A model generated the notes under the pieces. That model was not told the DNA's origin. It worked only from the letters and a program-made list of their open reading frames with translations, and made no database searches. From Nostoc desertorum CM1-VF14 (GTDB lineage: Bacteria > Cyanobacteriota > Cyanobacteriia > Cyanobacteriales > Nostocaceae): a stretch of 43,699 nucleotides of DNA. Within the stretch, counting starts at the first letter, position 1, and each line of letters begins with the position of its first letter. A program made the position numbers and the translations under genes. Positions 16,501 through 25,237 of this stretch are shown in pieces. The DNA lies in the NCBI GenBank assembly GCA_019359245.1, contig JAHHHR010000063.1:1-43699 (forward strand), read 5' to 3'.

Positions 16501-19052
16501 GTTATCAGTTCGGTCAATTGGCTTTAACTCTAGTGTCAAAGTTAAATGCTCAAGAAATCAAAGCCAAGACACTCCTGATAGTAAATACATTTATCCGACC
16601 TTGGAAAGATCATCTGAGAGAAACCTTAGAACCTTTTGTGTCAGTTTACTCTAGCGGACTGGAGACAGGTGATTTAGAATTTGCTGCTTATGGTCTACTA
16701 ATGTACTCTTGTCTGGCTTACTTTAGCGGCAAAGAACTGACTGTCCTTGAAAAAGAGATGGCAATCAATAGAGATGCTATTCATAAAATCAAACAAGAAA
16801 CACCGCTTCATTATCTAGAAACCTATCGGCAGGCTACATTAAATCTGCTCGGAAAAAGTGAAAATCCCTGTCTTTTAAAGGGTGAAGCCTGCGATGAGCA
16901 GATTGCGTTTCTATTACACGAACAAGCGAACGACAGATTAGGAGCTGCGTACATATATTGGAACAAACTTTTACTTAGTTACTGGTTTGAAAATTATTCA
17001 GAAGCGATTGAAAATACTGTCATAGCAGAGAAATATTTGGAAGTAGTGATAGGATTACCTCTTGTTCCTCTATTCCATTTTTACGGTTCTTTAGTACAGC
17101 TAGCAGTGTATTTCGATCGCCAAGAGCTAGAGCAAAAGGCAATTCTCAATCGCGTCCAAGCTAATCAAGAAAAAATGCAAAAATGGGCGCATCATGCCCC
17201 AATGAATCAATTACACAAATTTTATCTAGTAGAGGCAGAACGGCATCGTGTTTTAGGCGAAAAAATTGATGCGATCGAGATGTACGATCGCGCGATCGCA
17301 CTTGCCAAACAAAACGAATACATCAACGAAGAAGCACTCGCCCACGAACTCGCTGCCAAATTCTATTTGTCATGGGGTAAAGAAGCGATCGCTCAAACAT
17401 ACATGACAAATGCTTACTACGCCTATGGCAATTGGGGTGCGATCGCTAAAGTCAAAGATTTGGAAGCACGCTATCCCCAATTGATTGTTCAATCAAACAC
17501 AGAAAAACTAGAAGCGACTTACCTGCAAACTATTCAAACAAGCTCTACGACTACCGGAAGCACTCACATTCTCGACTTGATGACGGTGATGAAAGCTTCA
17601 CAAGTCTTGTCAGAAGAAATGGTGCTGAGTCGCTTGCTCGAAAAATTGATGAAAAATGTCATCGAAAATGCTGGCGCTCAACAAGGTTACTTTATTGCTA
17701 AACACGAGAATCAATGGATGCTAGAAGCGACGGGAATAGTTGTAGGTAAGGAGGTTAGTGTTGTTGTTAACGCAGAAGATAAAACTAATTCACCCTTACT
17801 CCCGGTTGCCTTATTCAATTATGTCGAAAGAACCAGAAAGAATCTGGTTTTAGGGGATGCTGTTAAAGACTCTCGTTTTACAGATGATGCTTATATCACT
17901 ATTTACCAATCTAAGTCCATTTTGTGTTTACCATTGATTCACTCTGGCAAGTTTACTGGTATTCTTTATCTGGAAAATAATCTCATTTCTGATGCGTTTA
18001 CCCCAGAACGGGTAAATGTGCTGAGTTTGTTGATAGCACAAATTTCGATTGCGATCGACAACGCCCGTCTTTACACCAACCTGCAAGCTTACTCGGAACA
18101 ACTGGAAGCTAAATCACAAGAACTCGAAGCTAATAATGAAGCTTTGCAAGCATCCGAAATGCGAGAGCGAGAAAAAGCGGAACAACTCGAAAAATCTTTC
18201 CATAAATTGCAACAAACTCAGGCTCATCTTGTGCAGACTGAGAAAATGTCAAGCTTAGGGCAACTAGTAGCTGGCGTTGCCCACGAAATTAACAATCCAG
18301 TTAATTTTATCTTTGGCAACCTAACTCATGCTAACGGTTACACCCAAGAGGTGCTGGGATTGCTGGAACTTTACCAGAAACATTACCCATCTCCCCACCC
18401 AGAGATTCAGCAAGAAGTGGAGGCGATCGATCTAAATTTCCTGCTAGAAGACCTGCCCAAGCTACTGTCTTCTATGCGAGTTGGGGCAGACCGAATTCGG
18501 CAAATTGTCGCTTCCCTGCGAACCTTCTCACGTATGGACGAAGCCGAGATTAAAGCCGTTAATATTCATGAGGGCATTGACAGTACTATCATGATTCTGC
18601 AACACCGCCTCAAAGCAAAGTCGGATCGTGTCGGTATCGAGTTGATTAAACATTACGGCAATTTGCCCCAAGTGGAATGTTATGCAGGGCAGCTAAATCA
18701 AGTATTTATGAATGTGTTGAGTAATGCGATCGATGCTTTAGAAGAGTCATTAGCGGACAATCAAGGGCAAATAACAACTCCAACTATTACTATTTACACT
18801 GAACAAATTGATGCTCATCAAGTCGAAATTCGGATTGCAGACAATGGTCTGAGTATACCAGAGCCTATTCGGCGACGCCTATTCGATCCTTTCTTCACTA
18901 CAAAACCTGTGGGCAAAGGGACAGGTATGGGTTTGTCGATTAGTTACCAAATCGTCACCGAAAAACATGGTGGTTCACTCTCTTGCACCTCAGAACCCGG
19001 CGAGGGAGTGGAGTTTCAAATCCGCATTCCAGTTTGCCAGGAAGTTAGCTAA
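13575..19052 (+). CDS. hybrid Ser/Thr kinase-AAA-GAF-histidine kinase
   Basis: A giant soluble signalling protein of 1,825 residues from ATG 13575 (AAGAGAAAAC upstream; the frame is open to 13536). Residues 8-270 are a Ser/Thr kinase: ATP Lys37, catalytic HKDIKPHN (127-134), DFS at 148-150 and APE-like SPEQTGR. Next is an ATPase domain with Walker A (GYSGIGKTS, 334-342) and Walker B (VVFLDDLQWAD), then about 700 residues of TPR-like helices. A GAF domain spans roughly 1350-1500, followed by a coiled coil. The histidine kinase has phospho-acceptor His1570 (GVAHEINNP), an N box and an ATP lid (GKGTGMGLSIS). The N-to-C order matches the multi-sensor kinases abundant in Nostoc. Ligand and response regulator are unknown. 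Confidence 0.92.
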   Translation: MTATLSGYQLLETLHSGSKTVIYRGRRETDNVPVIVKTLLCEHPLLEDIARLRHEYQIIEPLQIPGIVKAYELKNYQHGLALVLEDIPGCLLQELIATQTTTLITFLKVGINLAQILGELHAQQIIHKDIKPHNILIDPDSGEAKLIDFSISSRLDKENPTLSNPNLLEGTLAYMSPEQTGRMNRAVDYRTDFYSLGVTLYEMLTGILPFQAVDPMELIHSHIAKIPAAPCSETVCRVLEDVPEAISAVIFKLLAKTAEERYQSAWGLKADLEECLFQLQTTGKIENFVPGRQDKSGHFLIPQKLYGREAEVATLMAAFKRVAGGSSELMLVSGYSGIGKTSVVNEVHKPIVGARGYFIAGKFDQFKRNIPYASLIQAFQSLIGQLLTESEAQIQVWKEKLLSALGENGQVIIDVIPEVELIIGTVPPVTQLGAAESQNRFNRVFGQFIGVFTTQDHPLVVFLDDLQWADSASLNLIELLMTDSERKYLLLVGAYRDNEVSPTHPLMMSLDKIQSFGAVVDNIVLAPLHLTDVEALISDTLNDTEASKPLAELLFHKTGGNPFFLTQLLKTLHQEDLLTYEFHSGVWQWNIQHIQAIGLTDLNVVELTARNIRKLSLETQEVLKLAACIGNTFNLDVLAIVNEASSLTTAAQLWSALQAGLILPLNQDYKIPLAFNQEESVGIALTDVKVDYKFLHDRVQQAAYSLIPEEQKKATHLKIGQLLLLNTTSEERKENIFALVNQLNYGADLLIFETEKYEFAELNLIAGQRAKAATAHDSAIKYLQVGLGLLAEDSWHTQYDLTLALHEEAAEAAFLNGDFEGMQRFVEVVQNCAKTLLDKVNVYEVQIQAYIGQNRLLEAVNTGLQVLKLLGVEFPQEPNASDIGQALGETAAILSGRRIEDLIDLPQMTDRYKLAAMRLMSSIFAPAYMAAPALVPLTVCKQVNLSVQYGNASVSPFAYANYGLLLCGVVGDIDSGYQFGQLALTLVSKLNAQEIKAKTLLIVNTFIRPWKDHLRETLEPFVSVYSSGLETGDLEFAAYGLLMYSCLAYFSGKELTVLEKEMAINRDAIHKIKQETPLHYLETYRQATLNLLGKSENPCLLKGEACDEQIAFLLHEQANDRLGAAYIYWNKLLLSYWFENYSEAIENTVIAEKYLEVVIGLPLVPLFHFYGSLVQLAVYFDRQELEQKAILNRVQANQEKMQKWAHHAPMNQLHKFYLVEAERHRVLGEKIDAIEMYDRAIALAKQNEYINEEALAHELAAKFYLSWGKEAIAQTYMTNAYYAYGNWGAIAKVKDLEARYPQLIVQSNTEKLEATYLQTIQTSSTTTGSTHILDLMTVMKASQVLSEEMVLSRLLEKLMKNVIENAGAQQGYFIAKHENQWMLEATGIVVGKEVSVVVNAEDKTNSPLLPVALFNYVERTRKNLVLGDAVKDSRFTDDAYITIYQSKSILCLPLIHSGKFTGILYLENNLISDAFTPERVNVLSLLIAQISIAIDNARLYTNLQAYSEQLEAKSQELEANNEALQASEMREREKAEQLEKSFHKLQQTQAHLVQTEKMSSLGQLVAGVAHEINNPVNFIFGNLTHANGYTQEVLGLLELYQKHYPSPHPEIQQEVEAIDLNFLLEDLPKLLSSMRVGADRIRQIVASLRTFSRMDEAEIKAVNIHEGIDSTIMILQHRLKAKSDRVGIELIKHYGNLPQVECYAGQLNQVFMNVLSNAIDALEESLADNQGQITTPTITIYTEQIDAHQVEIRIADNGLSIPEPIRRRLFDPFFTTKPVGKGTGMGLSISYQIVTEKHGGSLSCTSEPGEGVEFQIRIPVCQEVS

Positions 19053-19123
19053 AACGTTGCTGCTGATGTCTAGAGGCTGAAATAACACTCTTTAGTAGTA
19101 ACAGCAATTTTCATTTGCATGAA

Positions 19124-19158
19124 GTAGGGGCATACATTTGTATGCCCCTACTGCTGTC
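19124..19158. terminator. bidirectional terminator hairpin
   Basis: GTAGGGGCATAC (19124-19135) and GTATGCCCCTAC (19140-19151) form a perfect 12-bp stem with loop ATTT. It sits between the convergent kinase and cysK genes, with T-rich flanks on both sides, so it can end transcription from either direction. Confidence 0.75.
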
Positions 19159-19159
19159 T

Positions 19160-20119
19160 TTAACGGACACCAGCAGTTTCTAAAGCCAAGTCTTGAAACA
19201 TGGGTGTGCTGAGGTAACGTTCACCAAAGGAAGGCTGAATCATCACGATTAAACGTCCGGCGTTTTCTGGACGTTTACCTACTTGAATTGCAGCACACAA
19301 AGCTGCACCAGAAGATATCCCAGATAATAAGCCTTCTTCTTTTGCTAAACGTCGCCCATAAGCGATCGCTTGTTCATCGCTGACTCTAATTACTTCATCA
19401 ACTAATTCCAGACGCAGAACATCTGGGACAAATCCGGCACCAATACCTTGAATTCTGTGTGGCCCGGCTTCACCACCTGAGAGAACTGGGCTGTTGCTGG
19501 GTTCAACTGCGATCGCCTGAAAAGTCTGCTTGCGCTGTTTGAGTACTTCTGCAACCCCAGTAATCGTCCCACCAGTACCTACCCCAGCAATGACGATATC
19601 CACTTCCCCGTCTGTATCTGTCCAAATTTCTTCTGCGGTGGTTTCTTGGTGAACCTTGGGATTAGCAGGGTTGCGGAACTGTTGCAGCATAAAAGCATCA
19701 GGAGTATTAGCCACAATTTCTTCGGCTTTGCGAATAGCTCCCCGCATTCCCTCAACGCCTGGTGTTAACTCCAAAGAAGCACCATAAGCCCTGAGCATAG
19801 CCCGTCGTTCTTGACTCATTGTTTCTGGCATTGTCAAAATCAAACGGTAGCCACGCGCTGCTGCTACCATCGCTAGAGCAATTCCTGTATTACCGGAAGT
19901 AGGCTCAACTAAAATCGTCTTTCCAGGGGAGATTGAACCAGCTGCTTCTGCTGAGAGTACCATGCTTAACCCAATGCGGTCTTTCACCGAAGCTGCTGGG
20001 TTCATCCCTTCTAATTTGACAACTATCCTTGCTACTACTCCCTCAGCTTGAGGAATTTTATTCAGTTGAACTAAAGGAGTTCGTCCAATCAGTTCTGTTA
20101 TGTCTTGAGCAATCCGCAT
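19160..20119 (-). CDS. cysK: cysteine synthase A (O-acetylserine sulfhydrylase)
   Basis: The 319-residue product is a standard PLP-dependent cysteine synthase that makes L-cysteine from O-acetylserine and sulfide. The PLP Lys is Lys46 in NPAASVKDRIG, the substrate/phosphate loop is PTSGNTG (73-79), and the PLP phosphate-binding GTGGT lies mid-protein (AGVGTGGTITG). The C-terminal half has IQGIGAGFVPDVL and SGISSGAALCAA. Length and start (MRIAQDITELIGRTPLV) are typical. It is monocistronic and convergent with the kinase. Several paralogues usually exist in Nostoc, so which physiological isozyme this is remains open. Confidence 0.95.
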   Translation of the reverse strand: MRIAQDITELIGRTPLVQLNKIPQAEGVVARIVVKLEGMNPAASVKDRIGLSMVLSAEAAGSISPGKTILVEPTSGNTGIALAMVAAARGYRLILTMPETMSQERRAMLRAYGASLELTPGVEGMRGAIRKAEEIVANTPDAFMLQQFRNPANPKVHQETTAEEIWTDTDGEVDIVIAGVGTGGTITGVAEVLKQRKQTFQAIAVEPSNSPVLSGGEAGPHRIQGIGAGFVPDVLRLELVDEVIRVSDEQAIAYGRRLAKEEGLLSGISSGAALCAAIQVGKRPENAGRLIVMIQPSFGERYLSTPMFQDLALETAGVR

Positions 20120-21134
20120 TATTTAACTCCTAAAATCCTAAATCTTAGTACAAAGTATTTACTTGTAACAATAAGCTTTTGTGTATTTAATTTGTAGTGT
20201 AGTGTCAATGACTGCATATACTATGTATTCTAACTAAATCACAAAATATGAAAGTTTAGGAAGAACTTTTATCAGATGCTTCCATTGATTCTCACTTCAG
20301 CAAAGCGCTAACTTGTCATATTTATATTTTACCATTTGAAATTGGTGACTATTGGCTTGTAGGCTAAAATTCTGTATATATGCATAATTTTTGCCATTAT
20401 TTTTAATATTCTCTATTTGTTATGGAAATATAATTTACTTTTTCAATATTTAATTGTTTTTTCTAATTTATTAGTCTATCTTTATCAAAAGACATTGATA
20501 TTTTCGCTTGAGTGCAGTTTTTGTTTGCCCAAACTTATATCAAAAACAGTCCTTAACCCTTGCCTACATTGCTTTAAAGTTGAGTGCAGAAATACCAGAA
20601 CCCCACCTCGGAAACACTAGAACCCCATCCCAAAAACACTAGCACCCATACCCCAATGAATTTTTGGAAGGCTTATCAGGCGGTAATTACAAGCGTTGAG
20701 TACTATTCTAATGAATTTAATAATCTTAACAGGGCTAGGGTAAACTGTTTTGTGGAGAGCGGCTGATATAAATCGTATAGGATTTACGCAGAGATTCCCC
20801 TCTACCCCCCAACATTCCTGAGCGAAAGCTGAGTGAACTAGGGGGGACTTCTTAATCTCCCTTTTGAGAGTAAGATGAAATCACATTCTCTGAATCTGAG
20901 TGCGTTATTTCTGACTGATTAATCCTACATTTTGTAAAAATGTTGGCAATTTTTCAGTGGTCATTAGTCAGTAGTAATTAGAAGAAAACTGAGAACTAAT
21001 GATTGTGAAAATTACCGTTTACACATATTTTAAGATCAAAACTGTTTGAGAGGTAGAAATATCTAGCTACTTTAGATAAACAGCAAAAGATATTTTCTTA
21101 CTGGGTGCATACTACCTAGCAAGGGAGAGCCAAG
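20120..21134. other. intergenic region with repeats and a possible gene relic
   Basis: About 1 kb without a confident gene. 20120-20400 is AT-rich and contains the cysK promoter region. Around 20590-20650 a short AACACTAGAACCCCA-type repeat occurs. At 20657-20766 a short frame resembles the start of an NgoPII-type restriction endonuclease (separate entry). Around 20800-20850 lies a C-rich/G-rich inverted segment of the dispersed Nostoc type. The rest shows nothing I can support. Confidence 0.5.
20657..20766 (+). pseudogene. possible restriction endonuclease N-terminal relic
   Basis: A 36-residue frame, MNFWKAYQAVITSVEYYSNE then FNNLNRARVNCFVESG. NgoPII-type restriction enzymes begin with a short helix and an NRANxxGxALE segment; here NRA is kept and then the frame ends. 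This is a weak similarity recalled from memory, with no methylase nearby. Treat it as speculative. Confidence 0.2.
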
Positions 21135-21557
21135 ATGAAAGCCAAACTTTTAAATTTTCTCACAGTTTGTGTAGTTACCTTAACAGTGCTTTCTCCAGGG
21201 CTAGTAGTATTTGGCATAGTTTGGGAGCGACATCTGGAGTTAGTAAAATCCCAGAATTTAGCTTGTGAAGTTAACAAGATTATAAAAGATGCTCCTGCCT
21301 TGGCTCCCCAGATAGAAGGTACACATTTCCCTCAGACTAGCATCCAATCCTCTGACCGTAATGTGATTCATCAAATGCTGACTGTTGCTGAACAATATAA
21401 ATTTGCCACGATCCTACAATGGTTCTTCTTGCTAACCCCTATTTGTATTGGGTTAGGAATTCTTTTTTACGACAGATATCTTGTTCATCGTGCTGCTGTT
21501 TTAAAAGAACAAGTTGAAATGTTGGAAAGGTTATGGCAGCACAGTATAGAACAGTAA
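21135..21557 (+). CDS. two-TM membrane protein of unknown function
   Basis: A 140-residue protein with an N-terminal membrane helix (about 7-29, FLTVCVVTLTVLSPGLVVFGIVW) and a second one (about 91-112, FATILQWFFLLTPICIGLGILFY). Between them is a polar loop of about 60 residues with one Cys, and a charged helical tail follows. AAGGGAGAG precedes ATG 21135. It heads a three-gene run (gaps of 39 and 2 bp) that looks like an operon. I do not recognise the family. Confidence 0.7.
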   Translation: MKAKLLNFLTVCVVTLTVLSPGLVVFGIVWERHLELVKSQNLACEVNKIIKDAPALAPQIEGTHFPQTSIQSSDRNVIHQMLTVAEQYKFATILQWFFLLTPICIGLGILFYDRYLVHRAAVLKEQVEMLERLWQHSIEQ

Positions 21558-21596
21558 CCAATTCACAATTAACTCACCAAAACCAACAAAATTACT

Positions 21597-21878
21597 ATGT
21601 CAGAACAACGCCAACAACTATATTTCAATCTGATTGATGAGCTACTCAAATGTCCTAATGGTCAGGAACCAGAAGTTTTGGAAAGTAAGCCAGAATTGAT
21701 TGATTCTGGATTTGTAGAGACAATGTTACAAGTAGCAACTATGTTTGCCCATGAAGGCAATCAAGATGGCGCTAAGTTTTTATTTTTTGTAGCGCGTGAG
21801 CTAGCTAAAGAACTGGGTTTATACCCGGAAGTTTCCAATCCTGAAGTTGCAAATACTGAAGCTGCAAATAAGGAGTAA
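21597..21878 (+). CDS. small helical protein, TPR-protein N-terminal type
   Basis: 93 residues starting MSEQRQQLYFNLIDELLKCP. The segment LLKCPNGQEPEVLESKPELIDSGFVETMLQVATMFAHEGN strongly resembles the leader region that precedes TPR/CHAT domains in many Nostoc proteins, but here it stands alone. The tail has degenerate VSNPEVANTEAANKE repeats. It is probably a soluble protein-interaction module. It lies in the middle of the three-gene run, with its stop 2 bases before the next ATG, which implies coupled translation. Confidence 0.7.
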   Translation: MSEQRQQLYFNLIDELLKCPNGQEPEVLESKPELIDSGFVETMLQVATMFAHEGNQDGAKFLFFVARELAKELGLYPEVSNPEVANTEAANKE

Positions 21879-21880
21879 AA

Positions 21881-22192
21881 ATGCTGTTGACTTCAACGGA
21901 TGCGGGACAAATAGCTTTAGAACTGCTCATGGCAGATTGGAATATTTCAGAAGAGAATCGGGAGTGGTTTACAATCTTTAGCTCTCATCTGATTGGTGAG
22001 AGTTGGTACACTGTCGAACTGGGTGTAGAAGGATTTCCCGATAGATGGTTTATTCAAGTATATGACACTGGAGAGTGCGATCCAAACTATACATTTATAT
22101 CACCAATCCGTGGTTCTGAAGGATTTACGGATTTTGTAAATGTGCCGGATATTGTAGCAGAAGTCTTAGTTTGCGAACGCAATGCTCGATAA
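21881..22192 (+). CDS. conserved-looking hypothetical protein
   Basis: 103 residues, acidic, no membrane segment. The sequence is rich in aromatic residues (WYTVELGVEGFPDRWFIQVYDTGECDPNYTF) and suggests a small alpha/beta domain with beta strands in the middle. It follows the previous gene by 2 bp. The family is unknown to me. A role beside the previous gene is inferred only from coupling. Confidence 0.65.
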   Translation: MLLTSTDAGQIALELLMADWNISEENREWFTIFSSHLIGESWYTVELGVEGFPDRWFIQVYDTGECDPNYTFISPIRGSEGFTDFVNVPDIVAEVLVCERNAR

Positions 22193-22801
22193 TAATTAAA
22201 AAGAAAAATTTAGAATTCAATATTAAGATATGCTATTTAAATGCATTTTCTTTGAATTCATAATTTTCGATATTAGAGTATTTGGAAGCATCTCACCTTT
22301 GTAAATATACCTGTCGATTAGAAATCGCGGTTAATTTTGCAAACATAGACGCTTTGCGGCTACTCTTACGAGAACGCCTTCAGCGGTAGCGACGTTCGCG
22401 TAGCGTCTCGCAGAGAAGGAGCGTCACCCGCAGGGTAGTTCGCCTACACTGACTAAGAAAAACAATTTGCTCAAACAACAGGTTTAACCCACCTGTGTGG
22501 GTTAAGTCTCTTATAACTGCGAATTCCATTCGCAAAGTCTAATACCGCAAGGCAGAAATCAAAATTTACGCATAATTGTATTCCAATTGCGCCATTTCAA
22601 ATGGTATGTTTATTTCCGCCGTGCTGCACTAGGGGTCTTCAAACCAATACTTTTATATTTAAATATAAATATGCTTTACGCAAAGCTGAGGTAATACTAA
22701 ACAATGTATGCCTCTTTTTTTTGTAATATTTAATATTTTATTCAAGCCTATTAGGCTATTTTGTCATGTTTAATTGATAAAATTATGTTATATTAAATAG
22801 C
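22193..22801. other. intergenic region with dispersed repeats
   Basis: 609 bp without a gene. At 22365-22445 there is a GC-rich Nostoc dispersed repeat (GCGGTAGCGACGTTCGCGTA and CGTCTCGCAGAGAAGGAGCG). At 22484-22505 a perfect hairpin occurs (separate entry). The remainder is AT-rich and includes the promoter region of the next gene. Confidence 0.55.
22484..22505. repeat. perfect hairpin
   Basis: TTAACCCAC and GTGGGTTAA flank the loop CTGT. This 9-bp perfect stem is part of a common cyanobacterial intergenic palindrome; no T-run follows. Confidence 0.5.
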
Positions 22802-22804
22802 GTG

Positions 22805-23167
22805 ATGGACGCTACAGAAATATCAGTTCCAATGATTGCTGAAGATATCTTAGCCAAAGAATTCACAAGAGTCCTCAATGACTACTACCCAAAAGTTGGA
22901 GAATTACTAGACGGGTGTTATGTGAAAGTCATTACCTGTTTTTGGGGACGACCTGCGAGACGCTTGCAATATATAGGAATTTATTGCTCTGACGAAATGA
23001 TTTCCTGTGTGCAAGCTCACAAAGAAATACTCAGAGAAGTAGCAGGCAACATGGGTCTAGTACAGGTAGTCTGCATGAATGCCAAGCGATTATTGCGCGA
23101 TCCGATGTCGAACATCAAACACAATAACCCACGTCTATGGTTGGAGTTACAGTGGGTTGCAAATTAG
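22805..23167 (+). CDS. hypothetical protein
   Basis: 120 residues from ATG 22805 (an in-frame GTG at 22802 would add one). A mixed alpha/beta soluble protein with five Cys (GCYVKVITCFWGRPARR, GIYCSDEMISCVQ, VVCMNAKRLL) and no recognisable motif. There is no clear ribosome-binding site. It is 135 bp upstream of the LLM monooxygenase on the same strand. I do not know the family; the well-formed length and normal codon use support a real gene. Confidence 0.55.
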   Translation: MDATEISVPMIAEDILAKEFTRVLNDYYPKVGELLDGCYVKVITCFWGRPARRLQYIGIYCSDEMISCVQAHKEILREVAGNMGLVQVVCMNAKRLLRDPMSNIKHNNPRLWLELQWVAN

Positions 23168-23302
23168 TCTTTGATCGCATTAATGGAGAGGAGTAAAGGT
23201 GTTTGTAGTGAAAACTTTAGTCCTCAAATATTTAAGCACTAAAGTGCTTACTACGAACTTATCGACCACTAGAATAGCCAGGACAAAGTATTAACGCAAG
23301 TA

Positions 23303-24310
23303 ATGAAAACTGGAATTTTCTGCAATTACGATAATCATCACCAAGATGCTCGTCGTGCCATCTTTGAGCAAGTCACGCTGATAAAACAGGCAGAAAGTTT
23401 AGGTTTTGAGTCAGCCTGGGTGAGTGAGCATCATTTTAGTGAATCCAATCTCAGCCCCTCCATGTTGCTGTTAATGGCACACTTGGCGGGGCTGACTTCA
23501 ACTATCCAATTAGGCACTGCGGCGGTATTACTGCCATTCCATAACCCGATTCGGGTAGCGGAAGATATCGCCACTCTGGATAACCTGTGCAATGGACGAT
23601 TATTATTTGGAGTTGCCAAAGGCGGTCCCTTTCCCCAACAAAACAAGCATTTTGCGACACTCCCTAGTGAAGCACGTCCTAAGACGCTAGAGGCGATCGC
23701 ACTGATTCACAAGCTGTTATATGAAACTGATGTATCATTTAATGGCAAGTATTATCAATGCGATCGCTTAACAATTTACCCAAAACCATTGCAGAGTCAA
23801 ATACCAGTGTATGTTGCCACTGGCGGCGATGATGGTATCGAGTTTGCTGCTAAACATTCCTTCAGCTTGATGGGTGGGCCGCCATTCTCCCTACAGAGAT
23901 TGAAGGATACTGTTGCTAAATATCGAGCCTTAAATTCTAGTGGTGCGGAAAATTTCGTGCTGGCACGCTTTTTTTATGTTGGTAAAACATTTGATGAGGC
24001 AGTGAGTGAGGCGTTACCTTTCATCCGCCAATTTAGCAAAAAAATGACAGCTAATTCGGCTGAAGTATTGCAGAATAGTGCGAATCCCAACCAAAAACCA
24101 TTTGATCGCACAAACATTTGTTTCGACGAAGATTATTTGATTGAAAATTCAATTATTGGTGATGTGGAGACTTGTCGAGACAAAATCAAGAAATTTCAAG
24201 ACGAATTAAATTTAGGTACGTTAGCACTCAAACCCTCATCTTCGGATATGCAAAAAAACCTGGAGAGTTTGACGCGCTACAACCAAGAGGTGCGAAATTA
24301 TGTCTTCTAA
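23303..24310 (+). CDS. LLM-class flavin-dependent monooxygenase
   Basis: The 335-residue product is a bacterial-luciferase-like TIM-barrel oxidoreductase using reduced FMN or F420-type flavin. Visible family segments are SLGFESAWVSEHHFSE near residue 35-50, IQLGTAAVLLPFHNPIRVAEDIATLDNLCNGRLLFGVAKGG, and VYVATGGDDGIEFAAKH. Substrate cannot be assigned; alkane, sulfonate or antibiotic-type substrates are all possible for this family. The next gene overlaps its 3' end by 11 bp, so the two are translationally coupled. Confidence 0.85.
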   Translation: MKTGIFCNYDNHHQDARRAIFEQVTLIKQAESLGFESAWVSEHHFSESNLSPSMLLLMAHLAGLTSTIQLGTAAVLLPFHNPIRVAEDIATLDNLCNGRLLFGVAKGGPFPQQNKHFATLPSEARPKTLEAIALIHKLLYETDVSFNGKYYQCDRLTIYPKPLQSQIPVYVATGGDDGIEFAAKHSFSLMGGPPFSLQRLKDTVAKYRALNSSGAENFVLARFFYVGKTFDEAVSEALPFIRQFSKKMTANSAEVLQNSANPNQKPFDRTNICFDEDYLIENSIIGDVETCRDKIKKFQDELNLGTLALKPSSSDMQKNLESLTRYNQEVRNYVF

Positions 24311-24674
24311 ACTATACCAGCTTCCTCCCGATGATTTACCTCCATCTGAGGTAACGAAAGAGGATGGAATGCTGCAAATGGAGCTAGAACAGTCTACTGG
24401 CAGATGCTTTTATCTAGCCTGCGATCGCATTACGCGAGTACTGTTATCTAATTGTCAGTGGTATCTCACAACAAATGCTACCATTCTAACATTAATTGTT
24501 GACTGCCCTGACTTAGTATCTTACTGGCATATAGTCAGCAATATTGCCCAGTTGGGTAATAGGTTAGAGCGGTTTGCTAGCAACGGTAAAATTCGCGTTT
24601 ATCCGCCATTTGGCAAGGGAATGCCATTTGAAATCAGCGTAAATGAAATATCAGCTTATCGAGATTGGCTTTGA
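24300..24674 (+). CDS. hypothetical protein coupled to the LLM monooxygenase
   Basis: 124 residues, starting with the ATG inside the end of the upstream gene (overlap 11 bp). The start MSSKLYQLPPDDLPPSEVTKEDG is polar; the middle (CFYLACDRITRVLLSNCQWYLTTNATILTLIVDCPDL) is more hydrophobic with four Cys but not clearly transmembrane. The family is unknown to me. Overlap suggests a partner of the flavin enzyme or co-regulation with it. A terminator follows. Confidence 0.65.
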   Translation: MSSKLYQLPPDDLPPSEVTKEDGMLQMELEQSTGRCFYLACDRITRVLLSNCQWYLTTNATILTLIVDCPDLVSYWHIVSNIAQLGNRLERFASNGKIRVYPPFGKGMPFEISVNEISAYRDWL

Positions 24675-24715
24675 GGTAAATAGAAACTGGGAATCACACA
24701 AAATATAGCTGTTTT

Positions 24716-24752
24716 ACACCCTGTACTCCTAAGTGCAGGGTGTTGCAATTTT
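24716..24752 (+). terminator. Rho-independent terminator
   Basis: ACACCCTG (24716-24723) pairs with CAGGGTGT (24736-24743), followed by TGCAATTTT. It ends the LLM monooxygenase transcript. Confidence 0.6.
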
Positions 24753-24843
24753 AGAAGAGATAGATATGTGTTTACTTTTTATGTCAGATAAATAGGTATT
24801 TAAGACTGGATAAGTACCGTAATAAGGAGGTTTAAGAGGCTAG

Positions 24844-25218
24844 CTAAATTTTAAACTTTTCCTTTAAAATTTTTCTAAGCACGTTGCTTGCTCTTTCTAT
24901 AAAGTCTTCTTCTGCCTCAGTTTCATTTGGTTCACCAATTTCTTTACTTAAAGAAGAAATGACTTCTTTTGAGGTTGCATATTCCGAAACTTCCTTGCTA
25001 AAGGTTTCACTTTTTATTTGTGTATCATTCAGCCCAAATAATGTAGCTGCAAAAGGGGCAGTAGCCATTAGAGTAGCAGCAGTAATAGAGGATTGTATTG
25101 TAGATACATTAATATCTTCAGAGTTATTTGGAATGTTTGTATCTGCTTGCCAAAAATCTTCAAAATTAAGATTTTCTAAATTATTTTGAATTGTAGAGCC
25201 TTCTGAATGATTTTCCAT
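24844..25218 (-). CDS. hypothetical protein with alanine-rich hydrophobic centre
   Basis: 124 residues from ATG 25218 (a TTG at 25227 would add three). The N-terminal half is polar and Asn-rich (NNLENLNFEDFWQADTN). A short Ala/Thr-rich hydrophobic stretch (SSITAATLMATAPFAATLFG, about residues 44-63) follows, and the C-terminal part is acidic then basic (EAEEDFIERASNVLRKILKEKFKI). It is 20 bp after the small membrane-like gene on the same strand, so the two are probably one operon. The family is unknown. The shape recalls small toxin or effector-type proteins, but nothing proves this. Confidence 0.55.
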   Translation of the reverse strand: MENHSEGSTIQNNLENLNFEDFWQADTNIPNNSEDINVSTIQSSITAATLMATAPFAATLFGLNDTQIKSETFSKEVSEYATSKEVISSLSKEIGEPNETEAEEDFIERASNVLRKILKEKFKI

Positions 25219-25237
25219 ATTATTCAAATTATATTCA

